In this document: positions 41,098-50,700 of the stretch, piece after piece
Position numbering within the stretch: position 1 is the first letter of the stretch
Layout of the letters: each line of letters starts with the position of its first letter
Assembly (NCBI GenBank): GCA_016790175.1
Contig: JAEUPI010000140.1
Location: 23,542 to 87,541, forward strand
Length of the DNA: 64,000 bases
DNA from: Burkholderiaceae bacterium
GTDB lineage: Bacteria; Pseudomonadota; Gammaproteobacteria; Burkholderiales; Burkholderiaceae_C
Direction: 5' to 3'
Position numbers and translations under genes: made by a program
Notes under the pieces: generated by a model
Database searches by the model: none
Seen by the model: only the letters and a program-made list of their open reading frames with translations
What the model was told of the DNA's origin: nothing

Positions 41098-43149
41098 ATG
41101 GCGCTGATCCAGGCCGCCTTGCCGCGCTGGCCCGGCTGGCGCAACCTGCCGCGCGACACGCGCGACACGCTGTTCCTGCTCGGCGTGATCGGCTGGACGG
41201 TGCTGCCGCATCTGGATCACCTGCCCTGGTGGTGCATCGCGCTGAGCGCGGTGGTGCTCGTCTGGCGGGCCTACCTGGCCGTCGGCCATCTGCGCATGCC
41301 CGGTCGGCTGCCGATCGCGGTGTTGCTCGGTGCGGCGGTGGTCATGACTTTCTGGACCGAGCAGACGCTGTTCGGCAAGGAAGCCGGGGTCACGATGCTC
41401 GTGGTGCTGATGTCGCTGAAGACGCTCGAACTGCGCGCCCGCCGCGACGCGCTGGTGGTGTTCTTCCTCGGCTTCTTCCTCGTGCTCACGCATTTTCTGT
41501 ATTCGCAGTCGATGCTCACGGCGCTGGCCATGCTGCTGTCGGTATGGGGGTTGATGACGGCGCTGGTGCTGGCCCACATGCCGGTGGGCACGCCGCCGCT
41601 GTGGCAGGCCGGCCGGCTGGCGGCGCGCAGCGCACTGTTCGGCGCGCCGGTGATGGTGGCACTGTTCGTGCTGTTCCCGCGCATCGGCCCGCTGTGGGGC
41701 ATGCCGCAGGACGCGATGGGGCGCACCGGCCTGTCGGGCACGCTGCGCCTGGGCGGCGTGGCCGAGGTGGCCAACGACGACTCGATCGCGCTGCGCGTGC
41801 GCTTCGACGAAGGTCAGGAGCTGCCGCCGGCGTCGCTGTACTTCCGCGGTCCCGTGCTGTCGCGCTTCGATGGCGTCGAGTGGCGCCGGCGCCCGTACGG
41901 CCTGATGGCGGCGAACGGACGCAGCGTGCCCGACCTGCGCACGTCGGGCCTCGCCGTGCGCTACGAGATGACGCTCGAAGCCAGCCGCCTGGCGCTGCTG
42001 CCGCTGCTGGAGCTGACCCCCGATCAGCCGGATTCGGCCCCGAGGCTGGACAGCTGGACGTTCAGCCTGCGGCCCGATCTGCAATGGCAGTCGGACCGCA
42101 TCGTCACCGAGCGCCTGCGCGTCTCGGCCCAGGCGTGGTCGCGATTCGAGTACGGTGGCAGCCTGCCGGAGTTCGAGCGACAGGAGTTCACGCAGCTGCC
42201 CGAGGGCTACAACCCCCGGGTGCGCGAATGGGCATCGGCGTTCCGCCATCGGCCCGAGCATCGACAGGCCGACGCACGCACATTGGCCCAGGCCGTGCTG
42301 GCGCACGTGCGCAGCGCGGGCTTCTCGTACACGCTGGCGCCCGGCACCTACGGCCGAGACGCGATCGACGAGTTCTGGCTCGGCCGGCGCGCCGGCTTCT
42401 GCGAGCACTTCGCGACGGCATTCGTCGTCGTCATGCGGGCCATGGGCGTGCCGGCCCGCGTGGTGACGGGCTACCAGGGCGCCGATCCGCGGCCGGTGGA
42501 CGGCTACTTCGTCGTTCGCCAGAGCCACGCCCATGCCTGGGCCGAGTTCTGGCAGCCGGGCCGCGGCTGGCAGCGGGCCGACCCGACCGCTGCGGTGGCA
42601 CCGGAGCGGGTGAGCATCAGCCGCAACCTGCAGCCGCCGTCGGGCCTGGTGGTCGGCGCGCTGCGCAACGTGAATCCGCAACTGCTGTTCGACCTGCGCG
42701 TGGCCTGGGAGGCCATGAACAACCGCTGGAACCAATGGGTGCTGAACTACTCGCGCACGCAACAGTTCGACCTTTTGCAGCGATTGGGCATTCGCGCACC
42801 GGACTGGCAGGACCTGGGCCTCGTGCTGCTGGCCCTGCTGTCGGGCGGCGCACTCGCCGGCGCGGCCTGGGCCTGGTGGGACCGCCGGCGGCAAGACCCC
42901 TGGCAACGACAGCGCTCGCGCATCCGCGACGCGCTGGCACCGCTGGGCATCGAAGTGTTGCCGCACCATGCGCCGCGCCAGCTGGCACAGCGTGTGCGCG
43001 AACGCCTGGGCGAACGCAGCGACCTGCTCGCCTACGAACTCGAAGCGCTCGAGCGCGCCCGTTACGGGCGCGATGCACTGCGTCGACCCGACGCCGCCTG
43101 GTGGCAGCGCTTCGCGTTCGAAGCCCACCGCTTGAAACGCACGGCCTGA
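41098..43149 (+). CDS. TgpA-like membrane transglutaminase (DUF3488 + transglutaminase core)
   Basis: A 683-residue inner-membrane protein of the TgpA family. About six N-terminal transmembrane segments (within 1-200) carry DUF3488. A periplasmic transglutaminase-like domain (about 380-510) follows, then a C-terminal transmembrane helix (about 575-595) and a cytosolic tail. The triad is intact: C435 in RAGFCEHFATA, H479 in SHAHAWAEFW and D495 in RADPT. The Pseudomonas aeruginosa homolog is essential; its substrate is unsettled. It follows DUF58 with a 10-base gap. Confidence 0.92.
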   Translation: MALIQAALPRWPGWRNLPRDTRDTLFLLGVIGWTVLPHLDHLPWWCIALSAVVLVWRAYLAVGHLRMPGRLPIAVLLGAAVVMTFWTEQTLFGKEAGVTMLVVLMSLKTLELRARRDALVVFFLGFFLVLTHFLYSQSMLTALAMLLSVWGLMTALVLAHMPVGTPPLWQAGRLAARSALFGAPVMVALFVLFPRIGPLWGMPQDAMGRTGLSGTLRLGGVAEVANDDSIALRVRFDEGQELPPASLYFRGPVLSRFDGVEWRRRPYGLMAANGRSVPDLRTSGLAVRYEMTLEASRLALLPLLELTPDQPDSAPRLDSWTFSLRPDLQWQSDRIVTERLRVSAQAWSRFEYGGSLPEFERQEFTQLPEGYNPRVREWASAFRHRPEHRQADARTLAQAVLAHVRSAGFSYTLAPGTYGRDAIDEFWLGRRAGFCEHFATAFVVVMRAMGVPARVVTGYQGADPRPVDGYFVVRQSHAHAWAEFWQPGRGWQRADPTAAVAPERVSISRNLQPPSGLVVGALRNVNPQLLFDLRVAWEAMNNRWNQWVLNYSRTQQFDLLQRLGIRAPDWQDLGLVLLALLSGGALAGAAWAWWDRRRQDPWQRQRSRIRDALAPLGIEVLPHHAPRQLAQRVRERLGERSDLLAYELEALERARYGRDALRRPDAAWWQRFAFEAHRLKRTA

Positions 43150-43202
43150 CAGGGCGAGCGGCGTTCCCATGCACCCGCGCGAGCCGCGCCGATAATCGCG
43201 CC

Positions 43203-44246
43203 ATGCGCCGACGGCAACTGACGATCGCCGTGGCGGGCCTGCTCGGCAGCCCGTCGGTGTGGTCGCGGCGCAGACCACAACGCGACGCCGATGCGGCTGC
43301 ACCGAGCTATCGCCGGCGCGCCGAGGTGGCCGCCGCGGCTCGGATGTTCGCCCAGGAGCACGAACTCGATCCCGCCTGGATCGAGGAGACGCTGGCCCAG
43401 GCGCGCTACGTGCCCAAGGTGGCACAGCTGATGATGCCGCCGGCCTCGCCGAGCGCACGCAACTGGGCTGCCTACCGATCGCGGTTCATCGAGCGGCAGC
43501 GCATCGAGGCGGGGCGCCAGTGGTGGGAGCGCCATGCCGACGTGCTCGACGAATCGGCCCGTCGCTTCGGCGTGCCGGCCGAAATCATCGTCGGCATCGT
43601 CGGCGTGGAGACCTTCTATGGCCGGCTGACCGGCGGGTTTCGCGTGCTCGACGCACTGGCCACGCTGGCCTTCGACTTCCCCAAGGGCCGCAGCGACCGC
43701 AGTCCGTTCTTTCTCTCGGAGCTTGGCCACTATCTCGCGCTCACGCGTCGCGAGGCCTGGCAGCCCGCGGCGGTGATGGGTTCCTATGCGGGCGCGATGG
43801 GCCTGCCGCAGTTCATGCCGAGCAGCCTGCGCAACTATGGTGTCGACCTCGACGACGACGGCCGTGTCGATCTGTTCGCCAGCGCCGCCGACGTGGCAGC
43901 CAGCGTCGCCTACTACCTCGACGAGCATGGCTGGCAGCACGGCATGCCGACGCACTTCGCCGTGGAAGCGCCGGCCGATAGGGTCGATCGGGCCACGCTG
44001 CTCGTGCCCGACATCGTGCCGAGCTTCTCGGCACAGGAGATGCAAGAACACGGCGCGCGTCTGTCCGAGGCCGGGCGCGCCCACGACGACGCGCTGGCGC
44101 TGATCGAACTGCGCAACGGCGACTCGCCGCCGAGCCACGTGGCCGGCACGCGCAACTTCTACGCCATCACGCGGTACAACGCGTCGAGCTACTACGCCAT
44201 GGCCGTCATCGAACTCGGCGCGGCGGTCGCAGCAGCACGAGCCTAG
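43203..44246 (+). CDS. mltB: Lytic murein transglycosylase B
   Basis: A 347-residue MltB-type (GH103) enzyme cutting the glycan strands of peptidoglycan with formation of 1,6-anhydro-MurNAc. The catalytic glutamate is about E136 in GIVGVETFYGRLTGGFRVLD. The substrate motif MGSYAGAMGLPQFMPSSLRN and the NFYAITRYNASSYYAMAV tail are conserved. The N-terminus (RRRQLTIAVAGLLGSPSVWS) resembles a twin-arginine or Sec signal, but I see no lipobox. It joins MoxR-DUF58-TgpA in one direction and shares its stop-codon region (CTAG) with the convergent transglutaminase gene. Confidence 0.92.
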   Translation: MRRRQLTIAVAGLLGSPSVWSRRRPQRDADAAAPSYRRRAEVAAAARMFAQEHELDPAWIEETLAQARYVPKVAQLMMPPASPSARNWAAYRSRFIERQRIEAGRQWWERHADVLDESARRFGVPAEIIVGIVGVETFYGRLTGGFRVLDALATLAFDFPKGRSDRSPFFLSELGHYLALTRREAWQPAAVMGSYAGAMGLPQFMPSSLRNYGVDLDDDGRVDLFASAADVAASVAYYLDEHGWQHGMPTHFAVEAPADRVDRATLLVPDIVPSFSAQEMQEHGARLSEAGRAHDDALALIELRNGDSPPSHVAGTRNFYAITRYNASSYYAMAVIELGAAVAAARA

Positions 44247-45136
44247 TCCTGAACGCCAAGCGGCGACACCGTCACGGCCACCGTCGGTCGCGCCGTCGAG
44301 CCGCCCCGGATGACGCCGCGCAGCGGTGCCACGTCGGCGTAGTCGCGGCCCCAGGCCAGCGTCACATGATCGGCACCGGCCACCACATTGTTGGTCGGAT
44401 CCAGGTCGACCCAGCCTTCGCGCGGACACCACACGGCCACCCAGGCATGCGAGGCGTCGGCCCCGACCAGCCGCGGTTGACCCGGCGGCGGCTGCGTCAG
44501 CAGGTAGCCGCTGACATAGCGTGCCGCCAGCCCCAACGTGCGCAACACGGCGATCATCACATGCGCGAAATCCTGGCAGACGCCGCGCCGCAGGCCAAGC
44601 GCGACCAGCGCGTCGGTGGCCACATCGGTGGCCGCGCTCTGGTACGCGAATTCGCCGTGCACCTTGTGCATCAGGGCGCGGGCCGCGTCGATCAGCGGAC
44701 GGTTCGGCGCGAAGAGCTCGCCGGCGAATTCGGCAAACGCCGGTGCACGCGGTGCGAACGGCGAGCCGAGCGCGAATTCGCAGGCCTCGGGCATCACCGC
44801 GCCGGCACGGTAGCGCAGCGCCGCAGCCACCTGCTCCCACGGCAGGCCCGGGCCGACCGGCGCCGGCGGGCCCATGTCAGCAACGAAGCTCGACACCACC
44901 TGCAGTTGCTCGTGCACGGCGGCATGGCTGAAGGTGTGACGCCAGTTGCCGAAGACGTCGAGGCCGGCGTCAATACCGGTTTCGCCGCCGTCGGGCGCCG
45001 GCAGGACCTGGAGCCGCCAATCACGCACCGACTGCCGGGCCGTGTCGCGCGGCCGCAAATGCGCCAGGTGGTGCGCCAGCAGCACCGGTGCACCGTAGGC
45101 ATAGTGGGTCTCGTGCTGAACCTGCAGTGTGGCCAT
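44243..45136 (-). CDS. Transglutaminase-like family protein (copy A)
   Basis: A 297-residue cytosolic transglutaminase-fold protein with the N-terminal beta domain LQVQHETHYAYGAPV (bacterial transglutaminase N-region). The core has C187 in RRGVCQDFAHVMIAVL, the His in GADASHAWVAVW and the Asp in DLDPTNN. It is likely a peptidase or amide-forming enzyme acting on peptides rather than a protein cross-linker. I start at ATG 45136; a GTG at 45145 would overlap the upstream stop (GTGA) and is also plausible. It is the last gene of the eight-gene reverse cluster and has a paralog at 53689-54645. Confidence 0.9.
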   Translation of the reverse strand: MATLQVQHETHYAYGAPVLLAHHLAHLRPRDTARQSVRDWRLQVLPAPDGGETGIDAGLDVFGNWRHTFSHAAVHEQLQVVSSFVADMGPPAPVGPGLPWEQVAAALRYRAGAVMPEACEFALGSPFAPRAPAFAEFAGELFAPNRPLIDAARALMHKVHGEFAYQSAATDVATDALVALGLRRGVCQDFAHVMIAVLRTLGLAARYVSGYLLTQPPPGQPRLVGADASHAWVAVWCPREGWVDLDPTNNVVAGADHVTLAWGRDYADVAPLRGVIRGGSTARPTVAVTVSPLGVQD

Positions 45137-45141
45137 CGTCG

Positions 45142-47751
45142 TCACTGCCACACGCTGTGGTCGCTCACGTGCACGAACAGGCGGCGGCCGATCGCATCGG
45201 CCAGCGTGCGCACGCCGTCCACGCAACCGTGCAGCAGGCGAACGAGTTCGGTCGGTACGCCGTCCGCGTCCAGCGCGGCGCAGGCCTCCAGGCTCCACAG
45301 CTCGGGCGCCGGGGCGGAGGCGATCATCTCGTCGGCCCAGGCCGCATCGTGCCGCGCGAGCTTGCGCAGACGCTCACGCATCGTGCGCGAGACCCAGGCG
45401 AGCGAACGCGGGTTGTCGGTGTCGAACACCAGCAGGTGCAGCAGCGGCATCGGTTCGCGCCGGGCCTGGAATCGGGCCCGGTAGGTGATCAGGCTGTCGG
45501 CCAGCGACAGCAGCAGCGCGAAGCCTTCGTCGCTCTCGTGCAGTCGCAGTTCCAGTCCCCGGGCGAGCGCATGGCACAAGGTGTCGAGCCGCTCGATCTG
45601 TCGTCCCACCGACTGCAAGCGCCAGCCGTCGTCGCGCACCATGCGGTCGGCCTGCGCGCCGGTTTCCGCGCTCAGATGCGTGGACGTGCGTCCCAGCAGA
45701 CCGAGCGCGTCGGCCACCGGCGCCACGCCGCCTTCGCCGCCGGCCGCCAGCACCGCGGCCATGTGCTGCTCGAAATGGTTGTCCAGGTCCTGGATCAGCC
45801 GCCAGTGGTCGGGCGACAGCCGCTCGCGCAGCGCCTCGGCGCAGGTGACCACGGCGCGCAGGTTGAAGCCCACGCTCGTGCAGCCGGCCGACGCCGGCAA
45901 TGCATGCACCAGCGCCCGCTCGAACACGCGCAGACTCTGCATGGGCGACGGCGTGCCCTCGGGCACCAGGCCATGCCAGGCCGCCAGCTCGCCGAGCAGC
46001 ACGCGCAGCGGCTCGCCGGCCGAGCGCAGCGACTCCAGCGTCAGGCGCGCCAACGAGACCACGAATTCCGAACGCTCGGTATAGCGGCCGAGCCAGAACA
46101 GGTTCTCGGCGGCGCGACTCGTCACCGTGCGCTGCTGGGCCTGCAGGTCACCGGCCGACAGGGGCGCGCGCAGCAAGGACGCCGCGTTGACATCACCACC
46201 GGCGATGACCCAGGTGTCCGCGCTTGCGCTGCCATGCTGCATCGACAGCCAGGGGTCGAGCAGCCGATCGCGGCGCGCGGCCACGCGCGCCATGCCGCCA
46301 GGCAGGACCTGCCAACCGCCTCGGCCGTCGGCCAGCGCGAACACCCGCAACACGGCAGGCCGCGGCTCGACGGCGCCGCCCTCCCAGGCCGGGGTTTCCG
46401 AGGGCCGCACGCGGGCCTGCAAGGTATAGGCCGCCGGCTCGGCATCGATGCGGCCTGCCAGCGCGGCACGTTGCACCGGATCGAGGTAGGCGGCAACCAC
46501 GGCTTGCACGCCGGCCTCGCCGCCCGGCTGGGGAAAGGTCGGTGCGACGACGAAGTCGGCCAGCCGCGTGCGTTGGGCCTGCCACACCGAATCCTCGCCG
46601 CACCACCAGTGCGTGGACGCGGGCAGCAGCAGCTCCTCGCCCAGCAGGTGCTCGGCCACCCCGGGCCAGAACGCGGCAAGACCCGGGCTTTCCAAGACGC
46701 CGGAGCCCGGCGCATTGGCCAGCACCAGCTGGCCGGCGCGCAGCGCCTGCAGCAGCCCCGGCACGCCGAGCGCCGAATCGGCCCGCAGCTCCAGCGGATC
46801 GAGCCATTCGTCGTCGACCCGCCGCAGCACCACATGCACGCGCTCGAGGCCCTGCATGGTCTTCAGGAACAGCTGGCGATCGCGCACGGTCAGGTCGCCC
46901 GCCTCGACCAACGTGAGGCCGAGATAACGCGCAAGGAACACCTGCTCGAAATAGGTTTCGTGCAGCGGGCCCGGCGTGAGCAGCACGATGCGGGCTCCCT
47001 CGCCCGCCGGACTCAGCGCACGCAGGTCGTCGAGCCAGCGCTGGAACGATGCGCCGACCCGCTGCACCCGCAACGCGGCGAAAGCCTCGTGCATCTCCTG
47101 CGCCACGATGAGGCGGTTTTCCAGCAGGTAGCCCAGGCCCGAGGGCGCCTGGAGCCGTTGGGCCAGCACCCACCAGCGCCCCTCGGGCCCTCGCGCGAGG
47201 TCAAACGCGGCCACGTGCAGGTACACGCCGCCGGGCGGCACCAGGCTGTGCATCGGGCGCAGGTACTGCGGATGGGCGAACACCAGCGAGGGCGGCAGCA
47301 CGGCCTCGCGCAGCAATGTCTGCGCCCCGTAGATGTCGGCCAGCGTCGCGTTGAACATGCGGGCCCGTTGCGCCACACCGGCTTCGATGGCCGGCCATTC
47401 GTCGGCCGACAGCAGGAACGGCAGCGGCTGCAGCGGCCAGGCATGTACGGCATCGGTACCGGCGCCGTGCACGTGATAGGTCGCGCCGTCCTCGCGCACG
47501 CGGCGCTGCACGCGCGCGGCGCGCGAGGCGATGTCGGCCGCGTCGACGGTGCCGTCGGGCTGCAGGGCCTCGAAGAATTGCTGCCACATGCGAACCACCG
47601 GTTCCAGCGGGGCCGCCGGCTCGGCGAGCCGGCCACGCAGCTCGTCGAACCGCCCGTTGGACGCCGGCCCGAGGGCACGCGACAACGCCAGGTCCGGAGG
47701 CGGCTCGGCGGTCGGATCGTCGTCGGTCGAGGCCGTCATGCTTGCCATCAT
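45142..47751 (-). CDS. Circularly permuted ATP-grasp / alpha-E fusion protein (copy A)
   Basis: An 869-residue fusion. Residues about 40-530 align by motif with the stand-alone permuted ATP-grasp of this cluster (APSGLGYLLENR; VLLTPGPLHETYFEQVFLAR; VVLRRVDDEWLDPLEL). Residues about 545-869 are an alpha-E domain (SRAAENLFWLGRYTERSEF). The Lys/Gly-rich loop KEVHGAGGYG of the stand-alone protein is not found at the matching place, so ATP binding may be altered or lost. ATP-grasp/alpha-E proteins are predicted amide-bond-forming systems; substrate unknown. The gene sits 48 bases after the DUF2126-A stop and overlaps or abuts transglutaminase A. Confidence 0.88.
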   Translation of the reverse strand: MMASMTASTDDDPTAEPPPDLALSRALGPASNGRFDELRGRLAEPAAPLEPVVRMWQQFFEALQPDGTVDAADIASRAARVQRRVREDGATYHVHGAGTDAVHAWPLQPLPFLLSADEWPAIEAGVAQRARMFNATLADIYGAQTLLREAVLPPSLVFAHPQYLRPMHSLVPPGGVYLHVAAFDLARGPEGRWWVLAQRLQAPSGLGYLLENRLIVAQEMHEAFAALRVQRVGASFQRWLDDLRALSPAGEGARIVLLTPGPLHETYFEQVFLARYLGLTLVEAGDLTVRDRQLFLKTMQGLERVHVVLRRVDDEWLDPLELRADSALGVPGLLQALRAGQLVLANAPGSGVLESPGLAAFWPGVAEHLLGEELLLPASTHWWCGEDSVWQAQRTRLADFVVAPTFPQPGGEAGVQAVVAAYLDPVQRAALAGRIDAEPAAYTLQARVRPSETPAWEGGAVEPRPAVLRVFALADGRGGWQVLPGGMARVAARRDRLLDPWLSMQHGSASADTWVIAGGDVNAASLLRAPLSAGDLQAQQRTVTSRAAENLFWLGRYTERSEFVVSLARLTLESLRSAGEPLRVLLGELAAWHGLVPEGTPSPMQSLRVFERALVHALPASAGCTSVGFNLRAVVTCAEALRERLSPDHWRLIQDLDNHFEQHMAAVLAAGGEGGVAPVADALGLLGRTSTHLSAETGAQADRMVRDDGWRLQSVGRQIERLDTLCHALARGLELRLHESDEGFALLLSLADSLITYRARFQARREPMPLLHLLVFDTDNPRSLAWVSRTMRERLRKLARHDAAWADEMIASAPAPELWSLEACAALDADGVPTELVRLLHGCVDGVRTLADAIGRRLFVHVSDHSVWQ

Positions 47752-47799
47752 GCCTGCAACCGGCCGCGGCCGTCCGCACGCACCGTCCCCGCCAATGTG

Positions 47800-50700
47800 T
47801 TATCCGCGGCGCAGATCGAGCGTGAACGGGAACTCCAGGCTGCGCTCGGGCATCGGCAACAGATTGCCGCCCGGCACGATGCCCGGCGTGTGGTTCAGCG
47901 CGAAGAAGCGCGCGAGCCGCCGGCTCTCGGCTTCATAGGCATTGACCGGGAACGTGTCGTGGCTGCGGCCGCCCGGATGCGACACGTGGTACTGGCAACC
48001 GCCGAGCGAGCGCTGCATCCAGCGATCCACCAGGTCGAAGGTCAGCGGCGCATGCACGCCGATCGTCGGATGCAGCGCCGACGGCGGCTGCCAGGCGCGA
48101 TAGCGCACGCCGGCCACGAACTCGCCGGCGCGGCCGGTGGGTTGCAGTGTGGCGACGCGGCCGTTGACGGTGACCACATGCCGCGGTTCGACGAGACCGC
48201 TGACGCGCAACTCCAGTCGCTCGAGCGAGGAATCGACATAACGCACTGTCGTGCCGACCGCACCCTCCTCGCCCATCACATGCCACGGCTCCAGCGCATG
48301 GCGCAGCGTGAAATGCACGCCGCGCGCGTTGACCTCGCCGATCTTGGGGAAGCGGAACTCGAAATGCGGCGCGAACCAGGCGGCCTCGAAGGCGTGGCCG
48401 GCGCGGCGCATCTCGTCGATCACGTCCTCGAAATCCATCCACACGAAGCTGGGCAGCAGGAAGCGGTCGTGCAGCTCGGTGTCCCAGCGCACCAGGCTCG
48501 CCCGGTAGGGCTCGCGCCAGAAGCGTGCCACCAGCGCGCGCAGCAGCAACTGTTGCGCGATGCTCATGCGTGCATGCGGCGGCATCTCGAAGGCCCGCAA
48601 CTCCAGCAGCCCGAGCCGGCCGGTGGCGCTGTCGGGCGAGTACAGCTTGTCGATGCAGAACTCGCTGCGGTGCGTGTTGCCGGTCACGTCGACCAGGATG
48701 TTGCGCAGCGTCCGGTCCACCAGCCACGGCGGCAATTCGCGACCGTAGACGCCCTTGTTGCGCTCGATCTCGGCCAGCGCGATCTCGAGCTCGTAGAGCT
48801 GGTCGTTGCGTGCCTCGTCGACACGTGGCGCCTGGCTCGTCGGGCCGATGAACAGCCCGCTGAAAAGATAGCTCAGCGACGGATGGTTGTGCCAGTAGGC
48901 GAGCAGGCTGGCCAGCAGATCGGGCCGACGCAGGAACGGGCTGTCGGCCGCCGTCGCACCCCCGAGCACGAAATGGTTGCCGCCGCCCGTGCCGGTGTGC
49001 CGGCCGTCGAGCATGAACTTCTCGGTCGACAGGCGCGAGCGCCAAGCCGCGTCGTACAGGAACTCGGTGTGCTCGACGAGCTCGGCCCAGTCGTGCGCCG
49101 GGTGGATGTTCACCTCGATCACGCCGGGGTCGGGCGTGACCTGCAGCAGCTTCAGGCGCGGATCACGCGGCGGCGGATAGCCCTCGAGCACGATCTTCAC
49201 GCCGAGTTCGGCCGCCGTGGCCTCGACGGCGGCGAGCAATTGCAGATAGTCCTCCAGCAGCTGCAGCGGCGGCATGAACACATACAGCACGCCGCTCGCC
49301 TCGCCCTGCGCCTCGGCCTTCGGACCGTTTGCGCGGCGCGGATCGCGGGCTTCCACCACCACGGCCGTGCGTGTGATCCAGTAGGCCGACTCGAAACGCT
49401 GCGGCATCTTTGCCAGCGTGGTGACGTCCAGCGGCTTTCCCGGGCCGACGCGCCCTGCCGTGCCGCCCACCCCGGTGGACAGCCCCGGCTGCGCCTGCAT
49501 CGCGACGGTGCCGCCCTCGGCAAAGCCGCCACCCACCGCATGCGGCGCGTACTGGCCGCGGATGCGCGCCGCGCTCGGCAACGCGCCGCGCGGCGCGAAC
49601 GGATCGGCCTCCACCTGGTACGGATAGTCGCCGGCACTGACCCAGGGCAGGGAATCGAGCGGCAGGCGGTAGCCCATCGGCGAATCGCCAGGGAACAGAT
49701 ACATGCGCTCGTCGCGGAAGAACCAAGGCCCGGTGACCCAGGCCGGACCCGACAGGGCGACGCCACGCTCGCGCCGGAGCGGCAAGGCATAGCCCACCAC
49801 GGCACTCAGGCCCTGCTCGAACACCCGGCGCAGGCGCAGGCGCTCGAGTTCGTCGTCGAGCCGCGCGTCGAACGGGTCCACGTTCACCGGCAGCCGGCGC
49901 TCGCGCCACAGGAAGTACCAGGTGTCTTCGTAGCCCGGCTGGACATGTTCGTCGGTCAGCCCCAGCCGGCGCGTCAGCGTTTGGATGAATCTTCTCGCGT
50001 CGTCGCTCGTGTAGGCATGACGCTCGCGCTCGTCGGCGAAGAGCGACGGATCGTGCCAGCAGGCTTCGCCGTCGGCGCGCCAGTACACGCTGAGCGCCCA
50101 GCGCGGCAGCTGCTCGCCGGGATACCACTTGCCCTGCCCGTAGTGCAGGAAGCCGCCCTGGCCATAGTGCGCGCGCAACCGCTGCACCAGATCCTGCGCA
50201 AGGATGCGCTTCGTGGGGCCCAGGGCATCGGTGTTCCATTCCGCACCGTCGCGGTCGTCCACGCTGACGAAGGTCGGCTCGCCGCCCATCGTCAGGCGCA
50301 CGTCGCCGGCATTCAACTCGGCATCGAGGCGCTCGCCCAGCGCCAGCATGGCCTGCCACTGGCCGTCGGTATAGGGCTGCGTGACGCGCGGTGACTCCCA
50401 CACGCGCGTGATCTGCATCGTGTGGCCGAACGTGACCTCGGACTCGTCCACCTCGCCGGATACCGGCGCCGCACTGGAAGGCTGGGGTGTGCAGGCCAGC
50501 GGAACATGGCCTTCGCCCGCCAGCAAACCGCTGGTGGGGTCGAGCCCGATCCAGCCGGCGCCCGGCAGGTAGACCTCGCACCAGGCATGCAGGTCGGTGA
50601 AGTCGACTTCGGTGCCGCTCGGTCCGTCGAGCGCTTTCACATCGGGTTTGAGTTGAATCAGGTAACCTGACACGAAGCGCGCCGCCAGACCCAGGTGTCG

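Noticed and set aside
45088-50394. A 1,768-codon open frame on the + strand, antisense to DUF2126-A and fusion A.
   Set aside because: It is a GC-rich shadow frame. The reverse strand carries clear family motifs, while this translation is rich in Arg, His, Gln and Ala with no recognisable domain.
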